NCBI GenBank assembly: GCA_025937075.1
Contig: JAICSD010000226.1
Location: 1 to 7,384, forward strand
Origin: Vicinamibacteria bacterium
GTDB lineage: Bacteria; Acidobacteriota; Vicinamibacteria; Vicinamibacterales; 2-12-FULL-66-21
Reading direction: 5' to 3'
Length of the DNA stretch: 7,384 nt
Shown here: in pieces, positions 1-7,216 of the stretch
Position numbering within the stretch: position 1 is the first letter of the stretch
Layout: the number at the start of each line of letters is the position of its first letter
Notes under the pieces: model-generated
Database searches by the model: none
What the model saw: the letters and a program-made list of their open reading frames with translations, nothing else
What the model was told of the DNA's origin: nothing
Program-made: the position numbers and the translations under genes

Positions 1-322
1 GAAATCAATCTCGTCGACGCTCGCCGAACTGCGCGAGCGGGCCGCCGTGCTCCACATTCACCCCGAAGATGCCGCGGCGCGCGGGATTGCGCAGGACGAT
101 CCGGTCCGCGTGTTCAACGCGCTCGGCGAGCTGCACTGTCCTGCGAATCTCACGCCCGATATGCGCCGGGGAACGGTGGCGTTCTCGAAAGGCGTCTGGC
201 GTCGCAATACCTACAACGGCTCGACGTCGAACGCGCTCGTCCCCGACACGCTCACCGACCTGGGCGGCGGCGCGTGCTTCAACGACGCGAGGGTCGAGGT
301 TGCGCTGCTCGGCCGCCACTGA
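1..322 (+). CDS. Molybdopterin-dependent oxidoreductase, C-terminal fragment (5' end outside the window)
   Basis: The reading frame is open from base 2 to a TGA at 320-322 and gives the last 106 residues of a protein that starts upstream. It begins KSISSTLAEL and continues through LHIHPEDAAARGI, DDPVRVFNALGEL and SNALVPDTLTDLGGGACF to ARVEVALLGRH. This is the pattern of the C-terminal molybdopterin-dinucleotide-binding beta-barrel domain of the DMSO-reductase superfamily, where the LHIHP..A...GI..DD.V.V segment and the late N.L.pD..tD.ggGacFnd segment lie near the bis-MGD cofactor. The active-site ligand and any Fe-S site are upstream, so substrate and redox partner cannot be told; assimilatory nitrate reductase-like, formate dehydrogenase-like and biotin-sulfoxide-reductase-like enzymes all share this end. 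It converges on tamB and is probably unrelated to it. A GTG at 47 is an internal codon, not the start. Confidence 0.9.
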   Translation, partial: KSISSTLAELRERAAVLHIHPEDAAARGIAQDDPVRVFNALGELHCPANLTPDMRRGTVAFSKGVWRRNTYNGSTSNALVPDTLTDLGGGACFNDARVEVALLGRH

Positions 323-333
323 CGAGATCACGG

Positions 334-360
334 CCGCCGCAGCGCACAGCGCGCAGGCGG
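334..360. terminator. Bulged GC stem-loop between convergent genes, possible bidirectional terminator
   Basis: The 39-bp gap between the two convergent stop codons contains an 11-bp stem: 334-338 (CCGCC) pairs with 356-360 (GGCGG), 339-340 with 353-354, and 342-345 (GCGC) with 349-352 (GCGC). The loop is ACA (346-348), with single unpaired A bases at 341 and 355. All 11 pairs are G-C. The location and stability fit a shared terminator. There is no T-tract on either side, so it is not a canonical intrinsic terminator; it may act by blocking 3' exonucleases or with Rho, or may be chance in GC-rich DNA. Confidence 0.4.
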
Positions 361-361
361 G

Positions 362-3300
362 TCAGTAGCTGAAGAAGAAAATCAAATCGACGCCCGCTCT
401 CTCGATACGCTGCTGCGTGAGCCGATTGGCTGCGGCCGTCGTCTCCGGCGCGACGTTCGCCGACAGGCGCAGGAAGTCGGCGAGCTGGTACTCGATCATG
501 AACTCCGTGTAGCTGTGTTGACCGAACTGCTGGCGGAAGCGGACGAACGCGCGATCGCTGACCTGCTTTCCCAGCGTGACGCCGCCGGCTGTCTCCCCCG
601 TCTGCGGATCCGAGGTCGTAATCTCGAAGAGATCGACGTCGAGCGCCTTGCCGATGGAGCGGCTCAACGGCGCAGCGATGAAGCCACTGGCAATCCCTCC
701 CGCCGTCTCCGCCAGCGACGCCCGCTCGCCGGTACCGAGCTCGTTGACGGATCGGTTGAAGATGATCAGCGACAGAATGTCCGCCTCGTCGAGCGGCGGC
801 TGGCTGGTCAATGCGAGCTCTGGCGACCGCATCGAGCCGGTGACGTGAATCGTCGCGGTGACACCCGTGTTCGGAATCAGGCGATTTGCGGTGACGTCGA
901 GATTCGGATTGATTTCAGGCAGGCCGAGGAACTGCACGGTCCCGCCGCGCGCGATATCGAACCGGCGGCCCTGGAACTCGTAGAACCCGCGGACCGTATC
1001 GACGGTGCCCCGCAGGACGATGGGCCCGTCCGGATCCTTCTGAATGTGCACATCCGCGCCGACGGTCGCGTTGACGTTGCCTATCTGCGCGGTCGTGGGG
1101 CCGCCCGGACGTAGATCGGAGCCGCGCAGGACCATGTTGTCCGGCACGACGAGGTGCACGTTCATCGCGAGCGCCGCCATGGGGCCGGTCTGCGGCGCCG
1201 GCGCTCCCGGTGCGGTGGCGTTCTGCTCCGGCGCGGCCTCTTCGTTCAGGTTTCGGCCCCGCTCGAGGGCCTCGCGCGTTGCCTCTTCGGCTCCCTTTTC
1301 CGTTCCGATCGTCGTCTGCTGCGCGGTGACGACATCCGGCAGCGCCTGTTCGGAGTAGTACGAGGAGGCGTACCGCAGCAGGATCTTGTCCACCTCGAGG
1401 CGGGCCTGATCCATGCGGACCTCCCCCTCGATGCGGGGCGCGCGCACATCGCCTGTCAGCTTCAGATGCGACTCGACGTGGACGTCGCCCAGCTCGTTGT
1501 CGATGAGCTTGAAGTTGTCGCTGTCGATCGAGACGTTCACCGCGCCCGCGTGACGCTCGTGCACGGCGAGGTCGCCGGCGATCGTCAGCGCGTCGCCGTG
1601 CTGGTCGAGGATCTGAAACCGCGGAATGCGGATGAGATCCGGCTGGAGCTCGATTCTCGTCGTCAGGCCCGTGAACGACGTGCTAGCCTGCACGACCTTG
1701 AACCCGCCGTTCTGCAGGTCGACGTACCCGGTCAAGTGCGGGTCCTCGCCGGATCCCGTCACCCGGACGTCCGCCTGCATGGTCCCGGTCACGTTCGTGA
1801 GCTGATTGGTGAACCCCTGCACCAGGCCGAGATCGATCTGCGAGGACTGAATCCGGACGTTGATCTGATCGCCCGCGCTTGCGGCGATATGGCCCGTCAC
1901 GCCCGGCGGGTTCGGGCGGAGCGCGCTCATCGGCAGCGTGCCTCGTGCGGTCAGCTCGACGCCCGGTGTCTGCTGCAGCCGCGCGTCGAGGCTGAGCCGA
2001 TCGTTCACGAAGGTCGCGTTCACGCCCAGCGAGTCGTACTTGAACCGCTGGAATCCGCCGTTGGTGATCTGCACCTGCCCATCGATCGCCGGCGCCTTCG
2101 ACGTCCCGTTGATCGTGGCGTTGGCGTTCAGGGTCCCTGAGAGCCCCCTGTTCTGCAGGAGCAGATGCTCGAGCTGCGACACGTCGACGTTCTGCGCGCG
2201 CACGCGCACGCCCTCGGCCGCAGGAGTGTCGCCCAACGAAAACGCGCCGCCCACCTCGAGGCTCTGATTCCCGCTCACCAGCCGCATGTCTTCCACCTGG
2301 ACGCGATCCTTGCCGTACTGCACCGCCGGCTGCGCGCCCGGCGCGGTACGCCACTCGATCCCCTGCGTGCGGATGGCGAGAGTCGGAAGATGGATCTCCT
2401 GGTGATCCGGATGGAAGATGACGCTGCCGGAGGCATCGAGCTGGCGCGATCCGCCCGCCGGCTGCCCTGCCGCTTGTTCGGCCGCGCCGCCCGACGGCGC
2501 CTCGGCGACATGGGTCTCGAACACGAGCGTCTTGTCGGCGTACGTGGTATTGGCCTTCAACTCGCTGATCTGCACACCGCCAGCCTGGATGAACGTCCCT
2601 GTCGTCTGCGCCTTGATCTGCGCGCGCGCGAACTCCAGATTTGACACCGTCGCCGTGAACGTGCTGTTCAAGTCGAGCGCCTTGTTCTCCTGGTAGCCCA
2701 GATCCGATCCGTTCAGCGTCGCCGTCGTCTGGAGGAGCGTCGCGTTGCCGGTCAGCGTTCCGTCGAGCGTCGCGGATCCCGTCAACGGCTGATTGAACAG
2801 TTGACCGATGGTTTCGAGATTCGTGGCTTCGACGTGGTACTTCAGATTGCTGCTGCCGGCATCGCCGAGCGCAATCGGGCCCGATGCCTGTACATCGATG
2901 TCTGGTCCCTTGATCGTGGCCTGGCGCAGATTGCCCTGGCGGCCCGCGTACTGTCCCTGAATGTCTGCGGACGCGATCTTCACGCCACCGACTTCTGTGT
3001 CACTGAGCGTCACGCGGCCGTCGGCGGTAATCGAATCCGCCGTGATGGGGCCTGACGCGTTGCTGACGCCGAACGCCGCATCGATCGCCGCGTTCACGGT
3101 GCCCTTGTAGTTGGGATTGCCCGTGATACGCGCCGGATCGAAGCCGCGGAGCTCCCCGTTCGCGCGCCCCTGCACGGTCCCGTTCGCCAGATGCGCGTCG
3201 ACGGCGAGATGCGGCACGTCGCCGCCCATTACCTGCGAGTCCGTCATCGTGGCTTTCGCGTCGACCGTCATCGCGTCCACCGCCGTGCCGTTCCCGGACA

Positions 3301-4987
3301 CGTCGAAGTCGACGTTGAGCCGGCTGTCGTACTCGGGCTTGTCGAGCGCGGTGATCTGAAATGTCTGACCGACACGCGCCAGGTTCACGTTCCGAACGCC
3401 GCCTCGCGCGGTGTAGCGCGCCTCCAGGTGCGCAGGTCCGCGGCGAACCGGCGTCGAGACGAGGCCGAAGTCGGCCGTCGTTCCGTCGACAATCGTGCCG
3501 CCGGCGAGCGTGGATTCCGCAAGCGTCACGGCCCCGTCAACCGTCGTGCGCTTCGGGGCGGTCGAACCCGTGACGTGGTACGACCGCGCGTTCAGATCCG
3601 TTTCCACCTTCGGCGCGTTCAGGGTGCCCGGCAGTCCGGCAAGGTTGACGTGCATCGCGCTGCCCGCCATGTCGAACTGGAGCGGCTCGCCCTCTTTCCC
3701 GGGAACCACGACGAATCCCTTCGCCGTTGCGGTTCCGCCGTACGCACCGGCGCGGCCGTCGACGCCAATGTGACGGCCATCGAAGTCCGCGGTCACGCGG
3801 ACGTCATTCGCACGGTATCCCGACGCGGCGACGCGTGGCGCATCCACCGTGATGCGTCCGCGCAGTCGATCGAGCGCGGGCGCGCTCGCCGGCGCGGAGG
3901 CCATCGTCACGTCGAGGTTCGCGTGGGCGGTGATGTCGCTCTTCTGTGTCGGATCCTTCAGCAGCGGCGCGAGATTCAGGTTTCGGACATTCACGTCTCC
4001 GCGAGCGGCCAGCGTCGGCGCCTTCACATCGGCGGTGATGGTGCCCCGCACCTCCCCGGCTTCCGACGCTTCGTTCAGCGTGAGCTTCAGGCTGTTCTGC
4101 GGTCCGTCAGCGCGCAGGTCCACCGATGGATGCAGGTTGTACCCCTTGATGACCGGAAGCACGCCCGACAGCTCCGGCAGCGACACGCGCGGCGACGAAG
4201 CGGTCACTTGAACATTCGGATTGTTCAGATAGTTTCGGATGACCCCGTCGACCGTGAGCGTACTCTCGGACGTCTTCAACGACAGCTTCTCGACGTTCAG
4301 GTTGTCGTCGCGCGTGCCGATCCGGCCATTGAGCTGCGTCACCGTGAGATCGGGCGCCTTCCCCGTAAACGACAGGCTGTTGAGCGTCAGGCTGTAGTGC
4401 ACCGGCTCGTACTCGAATCCAGCCTTGATGTGCAGGGCGTCGATTCGCGATGGCAGCCTGTAGGTATCCGACGGCGCCTTGTCTTCGATCGCCGCGCGGC
4501 CGTTCACGATTTCGATGTCGGGCAGCGAGATCGACCGTTCCGGCCCTTCGCGCTCCGCCTCCTGCTCCTGTTTCTTGACCAGGTTCGCGACGTTCCAGCC
4601 GTTCGCGTCGTGCCGCAGCAGGACGAACGGCGACTCGAGCCGAATCTCGCGAACGGTAATGCCCTTGGAGATCAGCTCCCCGACGCTGTACTTGACTTCC
4701 AGCCGATCGAGGGCGGCGACGCGCTCACCGTTGACCTCGATCGCGACGTTGCGCAGCTCGACGCCGTAGAACAGATTGCCGCCGAGGCTGCCGATCGAGA
4801 GATTGCCGTTCAGGTACTGCTTCGATTCGCGCACGACGTAGCGCCGCAGCCAGTCGCGAAACCACGGCGTCTGCGAGACGATCAGCGCCAGCGCCACGAT
4901 GCCGATCACAAGCGTCCCTACGAGGGCGACGACCTGCATCGTGCGTCTCAGATATTTCTTCGCCGGTGAAACCCTGCGCTGAAGCAC
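362..4987 (-). CDS. tamB: TamB-family inner-membrane translocation and assembly module protein (AsmA-like, DUF490 C-terminus)
   Basis: This 1541-residue protein is longer than E. coli TamB (about 1260). A basic N-terminus (RR, KKYLRR) leads into one membrane anchor at residues 17-43 (MQVVALVGTL...). An AsmA-like segment follows at about 55-135 (NGNLSIGSLGG, LFYGVELRNV, ESPFVLLRHD, GWNVANLV). A very long run of repeating beta-strand sequence rich in G, T, V, N and D then extends to about residue 1220, as expected for the beta-taco fold with a hydrophobic groove. The TamB C-terminal domain lies at about 1270-1541: VPDNMVLRGSDLRP, RGFYEFQGRRFDIARGGTV, PLDEADILSLIIF, ending IFFFSY. Linkers without clear strand pattern are at about 138-151 (charged), 828-848 (Gly/Ala/Gln) and 1225-1268 (Glu/Ala/Pro). 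The start is GTG, chosen because AGGGA lies 6 nt upstream; the ATG at codon 17 would remove the basic pre-anchor residues. It lies 16 nt after the TamA-family stop, so co-transcription is very likely. In known TAMs it binds the TamA POTRA region and supports outer-membrane protein insertion or lipid transport. Family assignment is firm; substrate is unknown. Confidence 0.94.
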   Translation of the reverse strand: MLQRRVSPAKKYLRRTMQVVALVGTLVIGIVALALIVSQTPWFRDWLRRYVVRESKQYLNGNLSIGSLGGNLFYGVELRNVAIEVNGERVAALDRLEVKYSVGELISKGITVREIRLESPFVLLRHDANGWNVANLVKKQEQEAEREGPERSISLPDIEIVNGRAAIEDKAPSDTYRLPSRIDALHIKAGFEYEPVHYSLTLNSLSFTGKAPDLTVTQLNGRIGTRDDNLNVEKLSLKTSESTLTVDGVIRNYLNNPNVQVTASSPRVSLPELSGVLPVIKGYNLHPSVDLRADGPQNSLKLTLNEASEAGEVRGTITADVKAPTLAARGDVNVRNLNLAPLLKDPTQKSDITAHANLDVTMASAPASAPALDRLRGRITVDAPRVAASGYRANDVRVTADFDGRHIGVDGRAGAYGGTATAKGFVVVPGKEGEPLQFDMAGSAMHVNLAGLPGTLNAPKVETDLNARSYHVTGSTAPKRTTVDGAVTLAESTLAGGTIVDGTTADFGLVSTPVRRGPAHLEARYTARGGVRNVNLARVGQTFQITALDKPEYDSRLNVDFDVSGNGTAVDAMTVDAKATMTDSQVMGGDVPHLAVDAHLANGTVQGRANGELRGFDPARITGNPNYKGTVNAAIDAAFGVSNASGPITADSITADGRVTLSDTEVGGVKIASADIQGQYAGRQGNLRQATIKGPDIDVQASGPIALGDAGSSNLKYHVEATNLETIGQLFNQPLTGSATLDGTLTGNATLLQTTATLNGSDLGYQENKALDLNSTFTATVSNLEFARAQIKAQTTGTFIQAGGVQISELKANTTYADKTLVFETHVAEAPSGGAAEQAAGQPAGGSRQLDASGSVIFHPDHQEIHLPTLAIRTQGIEWRTAPGAQPAVQYGKDRVQVEDMRLVSGNQSLEVGGAFSLGDTPAAEGVRVRAQNVDVSQLEHLLLQNRGLSGTLNANATINGTSKAPAIDGQVQITNGGFQRFKYDSLGVNATFVNDRLSLDARLQQTPGVELTARGTLPMSALRPNPPGVTGHIAASAGDQINVRIQSSQIDLGLVQGFTNQLTNVTGTMQADVRVTGSGEDPHLTGYVDLQNGGFKVVQASTSFTGLTTRIELQPDLIRIPRFQILDQHGDALTIAGDLAVHERHAGAVNVSIDSDNFKLIDNELGDVHVESHLKLTGDVRAPRIEGEVRMDQARLEVDKILLRYASSYYSEQALPDVVTAQQTTIGTEKGAEEATREALERGRNLNEEAAPEQNATAPGAPAPQTGPMAALAMNVHLVVPDNMVLRGSDLRPGGPTTAQIGNVNATVGADVHIQKDPDGPIVLRGTVDTVRGFYEFQGRRFDIARGGTVQFLGLPEINPNLDVTANRLIPNTGVTATIHVTGSMRSPELALTSQPPLDEADILSLIIFNRSVNELGTGERASLAETAGGIASGFIAAPLSRSIGKALDVDLFEITTSDPQTGETAGGVTLGKQVSDRAFVRFRQQFGQHSYTEFMIEYQLADFLRLSANVAPETTAAANRLTQQRIERAGVDLIFFFSY

Positions 4988-4993
4988 GCGACG

Positions 4994-4998
4994 TCCCT
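4994..4998 (-). promoter_or_regulatory. Ribosome binding site deciding the GTG start of tamB
   Basis: On the minus strand AGGGA ends 6 nt before the GTG at 4987-4985, and a second purine block AGGA (5005-5002) overlaps the TAG stop of the gene upstream. The spacing supports the GTG start over the ATG 16 codons further in, and suggests translation passes closely from one gene to the next. Confidence 0.65.
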
Positions 4999-5003
4999 GC
5001 TTC

Positions 5004-6977
5004 CTAAAATGCCTGGCCGATCGAGAAGTGAACCCGGATGCGGCGCGCCTGCGGCTCGCCGTTGACGAGGAGCCCGGGAATCGGGTTCAGCTGATAGCCG
5101 ATGTCGAGCCGAAACGGCCCAACGGGCGTGTTGTAGCGAAGTCCGGGGCCCACGTCGTACCGCATGTCGTTCAGGTTGAAGTCCCACGGATTGAGCCAGA
5201 CGTTCCCGGCGTCCGCGAACGCGACCGCGCTGAGATTGCGCCAGACCGGAAAACGCAGCTCCGCGGAGGACTCGAGCAGCGTCAAGCCGCCGACGGCATT
5301 CCCGTCGTCGAGCGGGGACACCTCGAACCGGCCCCACCCTCGGAGGCTCGTGGCGCCCCCCAGGAAGTACCGTTTGAAGAACGGTACGTTGGCGTCCTGA
5401 TTGCCCCACGGATCGATCGATCCGCCGCGCACGCGCAGCGCCACGAGCGCGCGCCGCCCGAGCGCCAGGTATCCGCGGCCTTCGAGCATGGTTTCCCAGT
5501 AGTTGAAATCCCCCCCGAGCAACTTGCCCGCCTGCTCGATGTGCGCGCTCGCGACGTATCCGTTGCGCGCGTTGATTTGACTCCCGGCCGTACCGCGCTG
5601 GATGTCGAAACCGAACGAGGACAACATGCCGCGGCCTTCGCCCGTCCTCGGATCGAGACCGAGCGCGATCAGGTCGTCGCGAAACGTGGGGTCCGCGAGC
5701 GCCTCGTCCGAAATCGTGTACCGCTCGTACTCACCCGTGTACTTGATCGAGAGAACGGTGGTCGCGAGGCGCTGCGAATAGGGACCGGGGCGCGCGAGCG
5801 GCCGTTCGAGCGTGACGCTGCCGCCATCGGTGTCGAGCGTGTAGGCGGGCTCGTCGTTGTGCCACGCCTGCCCGCTCACGAGCAGGCCGTATCGGGGAGC
5901 AAGGAACGCCGGCTGTTTGAAATTCACACGGGCGCCGCGATCGAGCGACGAGTACTTCCCCTGCAGTTGCAGCGTCCGCGCGCCTCCGAAAAAGTTCACG
6001 TGCCGCCAGTCGCCCGTCAGGCGCAGCCGTTCCTCGCTGCCGAAGCCCACACCGAAATTCACCTTGCGGTGATTGCCCTCGGTCACCGTGATCTTGGTCG
6101 GAATGACCTCGGGCTGTTGCCCTTCTTTCACCTCCGGCTCGATGTTGGCGAACTGAAACGTCTCGAGCGCGTAGAGCTTCCGCTGGCTCTCCTCAATCTC
6201 GCTCAGGCGGTAGCGCCGGCCCGGACGGAACGTGAGCTGCCGGCGCACGACCTCGTCGCTCACGCTGCTGTTGCCAGTAATCTCGATCGGACCATAGCGC
6301 GCGATCTGGCCGGGCGTCACGTCGACCTTCAGGACGACGGCGTGGTCGTTCGTGCCGGGATCGTCGCTGAGGCGAACGGACGCGTACGGGTAGCCGTGGT
6401 CCTTGATCTCGTCGAGGACCATCTCACGTGTTGTCTGCGACAGCGCACGATCGAGCGGAGCGCCCTGCTTCAGCGGCACGCGGCTTTTCAGCTCGCTGAG
6501 ATGACGCTCGGGAAGAGCGTCGAGGCCACTGTAGTCAATCCGCTCCACGACGATTGGCTGTCCTTCGTCGATGTTCACCGTGATGTCGACGGCGTCCTGC
6601 TTCTCGTTGAGCTTCACGTCGAACGACTTCACCTTCGCGTCCGGAAAGCCACGATCGCGGTAGAACGCGACAATCCGCTTCAAGTCGGCTTCGAATTGCG
6701 CGCGTGCGAAGTAATGGTCCGCACCCCAGGGCAGCCAGGAGCTCGCCTTCGTGGCGAGCGCCGACTTCAGCTGCCCTGCATCGACCGATTTGATCCCGTT
6801 GAACTTGAGATGGTCGACGCGAATGGTCCCCTGCTCACCCTCCTTGCACGCCGTCAGAGGCAGGAGCAGACACACGGAGAGGACGATGGCCGACGTGTGG
6901 AGGAAAGTTGTGCCCGGAAAATGGAACGAAGGGCGCACGAGGCGGAGTGGAAACACGTCTCGTGCCAAGAGGTGCAT
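5004..6977 (-). CDS. tamA: TamA-family Omp85 outer-membrane protein with three POTRA domains and a lipoprotein signal (TamL-like)
   Basis: A 657-residue Omp85 protein. Residues 1-43 look like a lipoprotein signal with lipobox LTAC (Cys44). Three POTRA domains follow: about 52-139 (IRVDHLKFNG ... VNIDEG), 140-223 (VVERIDYSGL ... VDVTPG) and 228-301 (YGPIEITGNSSVSD ... ITVTEG). The 16-strand barrel is about 304-657. It carries the conserved L6-type motif in YFLGGATSLRGWG (RGW at 546-548), the VGPGLRYNTPVGPFRLDIGY segment, and a last strand ending in Phe (VHFSIGQAF), as in Omp85 beta-signals. Three POTRAs and a tamB gene 16 nt downstream favour TamA over BamA, which usually has five. Start: the frame runs open to 7232, but the upstream part overlaps the neighbouring small gene out of frame and looks non-protein-like. 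ATG at 6977 is the first good start; GTG at 6956 or 6938 would give shorter signals (37 or 31 residues through the Cys). None has a clear Shine-Dalgarno, so the start is uncertain. The role is insertion or export at the outer membrane with TamB. Confidence 0.92.
   Translation of the reverse strand: MHLLARDVFPLRLVRPSFHFPGTTFLHTSAIVLSVCLLLPLTACKEGEQGTIRVDHLKFNGIKSVDAGQLKSALATKASSWLPWGADHYFARAQFEADLKRIVAFYRDRGFPDAKVKSFDVKLNEKQDAVDITVNIDEGQPIVVERIDYSGLDALPERHLSELKSRVPLKQGAPLDRALSQTTREMVLDEIKDHGYPYASVRLSDDPGTNDHAVVLKVDVTPGQIARYGPIEITGNSSVSDEVVRRQLTFRPGRRYRLSEIEESQRKLYALETFQFANIEPEVKEGQQPEVIPTKITVTEGNHRKVNFGVGFGSEERLRLTGDWRHVNFFGGARTLQLQGKYSSLDRGARVNFKQPAFLAPRYGLLVSGQAWHNDEPAYTLDTDGGSVTLERPLARPGPYSQRLATTVLSIKYTGEYERYTISDEALADPTFRDDLIALGLDPRTGEGRGMLSSFGFDIQRGTAGSQINARNGYVASAHIEQAGKLLGGDFNYWETMLEGRGYLALGRRALVALRVRGGSIDPWGNQDANVPFFKRYFLGGATSLRGWGRFEVSPLDDGNAVGGLTLLESSAELRFPVWRNLSAVAFADAGNVWLNPWDFNLNDMRYDVGPGLRYNTPVGPFRLDIGYQLNPIPGLLVNGEPQARRIRVHFSIGQAF
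6846..6977 (-). other. Predicted type II (lipoprotein) signal peptide of the TamA-family protein
   Basis: Codons 1-44 of the Omp85 gene encode an Arg-containing N-region, a hydrophobic core (AIVLSVCLLLPL, residues 30-41) and the lipobox L41-T42-A43-C44, which matches the [LVI][ASTVI][GAS]C consensus. Cys44 would be lipidated after signal peptidase II cleavage. Residue +2 is Lys, not the Asp that causes inner-membrane retention in E. coli, so outer-membrane sorting is expected. The N-region is long if ATG 6977 is used; GTG 6938 would give a more usual length with the same lipobox. Confidence 0.7.
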
Positions 6978-6995
6978 GCTGCGGACGACCGCAGC
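6978..6995 (-). promoter_or_regulatory. Perfect 7-bp hairpin abutting the start codon of the TamA-family gene
   Basis: On the minus strand GCTGCGG, a TCGT loop and CCGCAGC come directly before the ATG at 6977. The hairpin fills half of the 35-nt gap after the small gene's stop and takes the place of a Shine-Dalgarno sequence. In mRNA it could limit initiation at this ATG, be opened by ribosomes finishing the upstream gene, or indicate that the true start is a downstream GTG. The pairing is seen directly; any function is inference. Confidence 0.4.
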
Positions 6996-7012
6996 TCGGC
7001 CGTATTCGTAAC

Positions 7013-7201
7013 CTACTCGTTCGAGATGGTCGGCTTGCCGCTGGAGACCGAGAGCATGATCCCGAGGCCAACGGCAATCACGAGCCCGATCACGATCCAC
7101 GTGGCGGAGACGTGACGCAACACGCCGCCGTACCAGAGCGCGGCGAGCGCACCGATGATCAGGATGAAGTAGCCGACGAGATACAGATTGATGAAACGCA
7201 T
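7013..7201 (-). CDS. Small two-helix membrane protein of unknown function
   Basis: This encodes 62 residues starting MRFINLYLVGYFILII and ending SSGKPTISNE. I do not recognise the family. Two hydrophobic helices are evident, at about residues 4-24 (INLYLVGYFILIIGALAALWY) and 34-52 (TWIVIGLVIAVGLGIMLSV), joined by a short loop with Arg29 and His30. This suggests a small inner-membrane hairpin protein with a short polar tail. The ATG at 7201 is preferred because GGGAG lies just upstream; a TTG at 7225 in the same frame would add eight residues encoded by the intergenic repeat. The gene sits between an OmpA-like gene and the tamA-tamB pair on the same strand, 35 nt before the TamA-family start, so it may be co-transcribed with the TAM genes. 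The membrane-protein pattern makes a chance frame unlikely. Confidence 0.72.
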   Translation of the reverse strand: MRFINLYLVGYFILIIGALAALWYGGVLRHVSATWIVIGLVIAVGLGIMLSVSSGKPTISNE

Positions 7202-7204
7202 GAA

Positions 7205-7216
7205 CTCCCAGCTCCC
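7205..7216 (-). promoter_or_regulatory. Ribosome binding site of the small membrane protein, formed by repeat units
   Basis: Two GGGAG cores on the minus strand, at 7209-7205 and 7216-7212, lie 3 and 10 nt before the ATG at 7201. Both are the ends of TTGGGAG-type heptads in the adjoining repeat array. Neither spacing is ideal, but together they bracket the usual optimum and are the only Shine-Dalgarno-like sequences available. Confidence 0.5.

Noticed and set aside
3191..4969. A 592-codon open frame on the plus strand, antisense to tamB
   Set aside because: It has the same Arg/Val/His-rich shadow composition and no motifs, while the minus-strand frame encodes a clear TamB. The 328-codon frame at 1154-2140 is rejected for the same reason.
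5004..6977. Calling the Omp85 gene bamA
   Set aside because: It has three POTRA domains rather than the usual five, and tamB follows 16 nt later, which fits a TAM component better. A BamA-like role cannot be fully excluded without a phylogeny.
5028..7115. A 695-codon open frame on the plus strand, antisense to the TamA-family gene
   Set aside because: It lies entirely opposite a well-supported gene, and its product is dominated by Arg, Glu, Val and Ala with no recognisable domain. Long stop-free antisense frames are expected opposite GC-rich codons.
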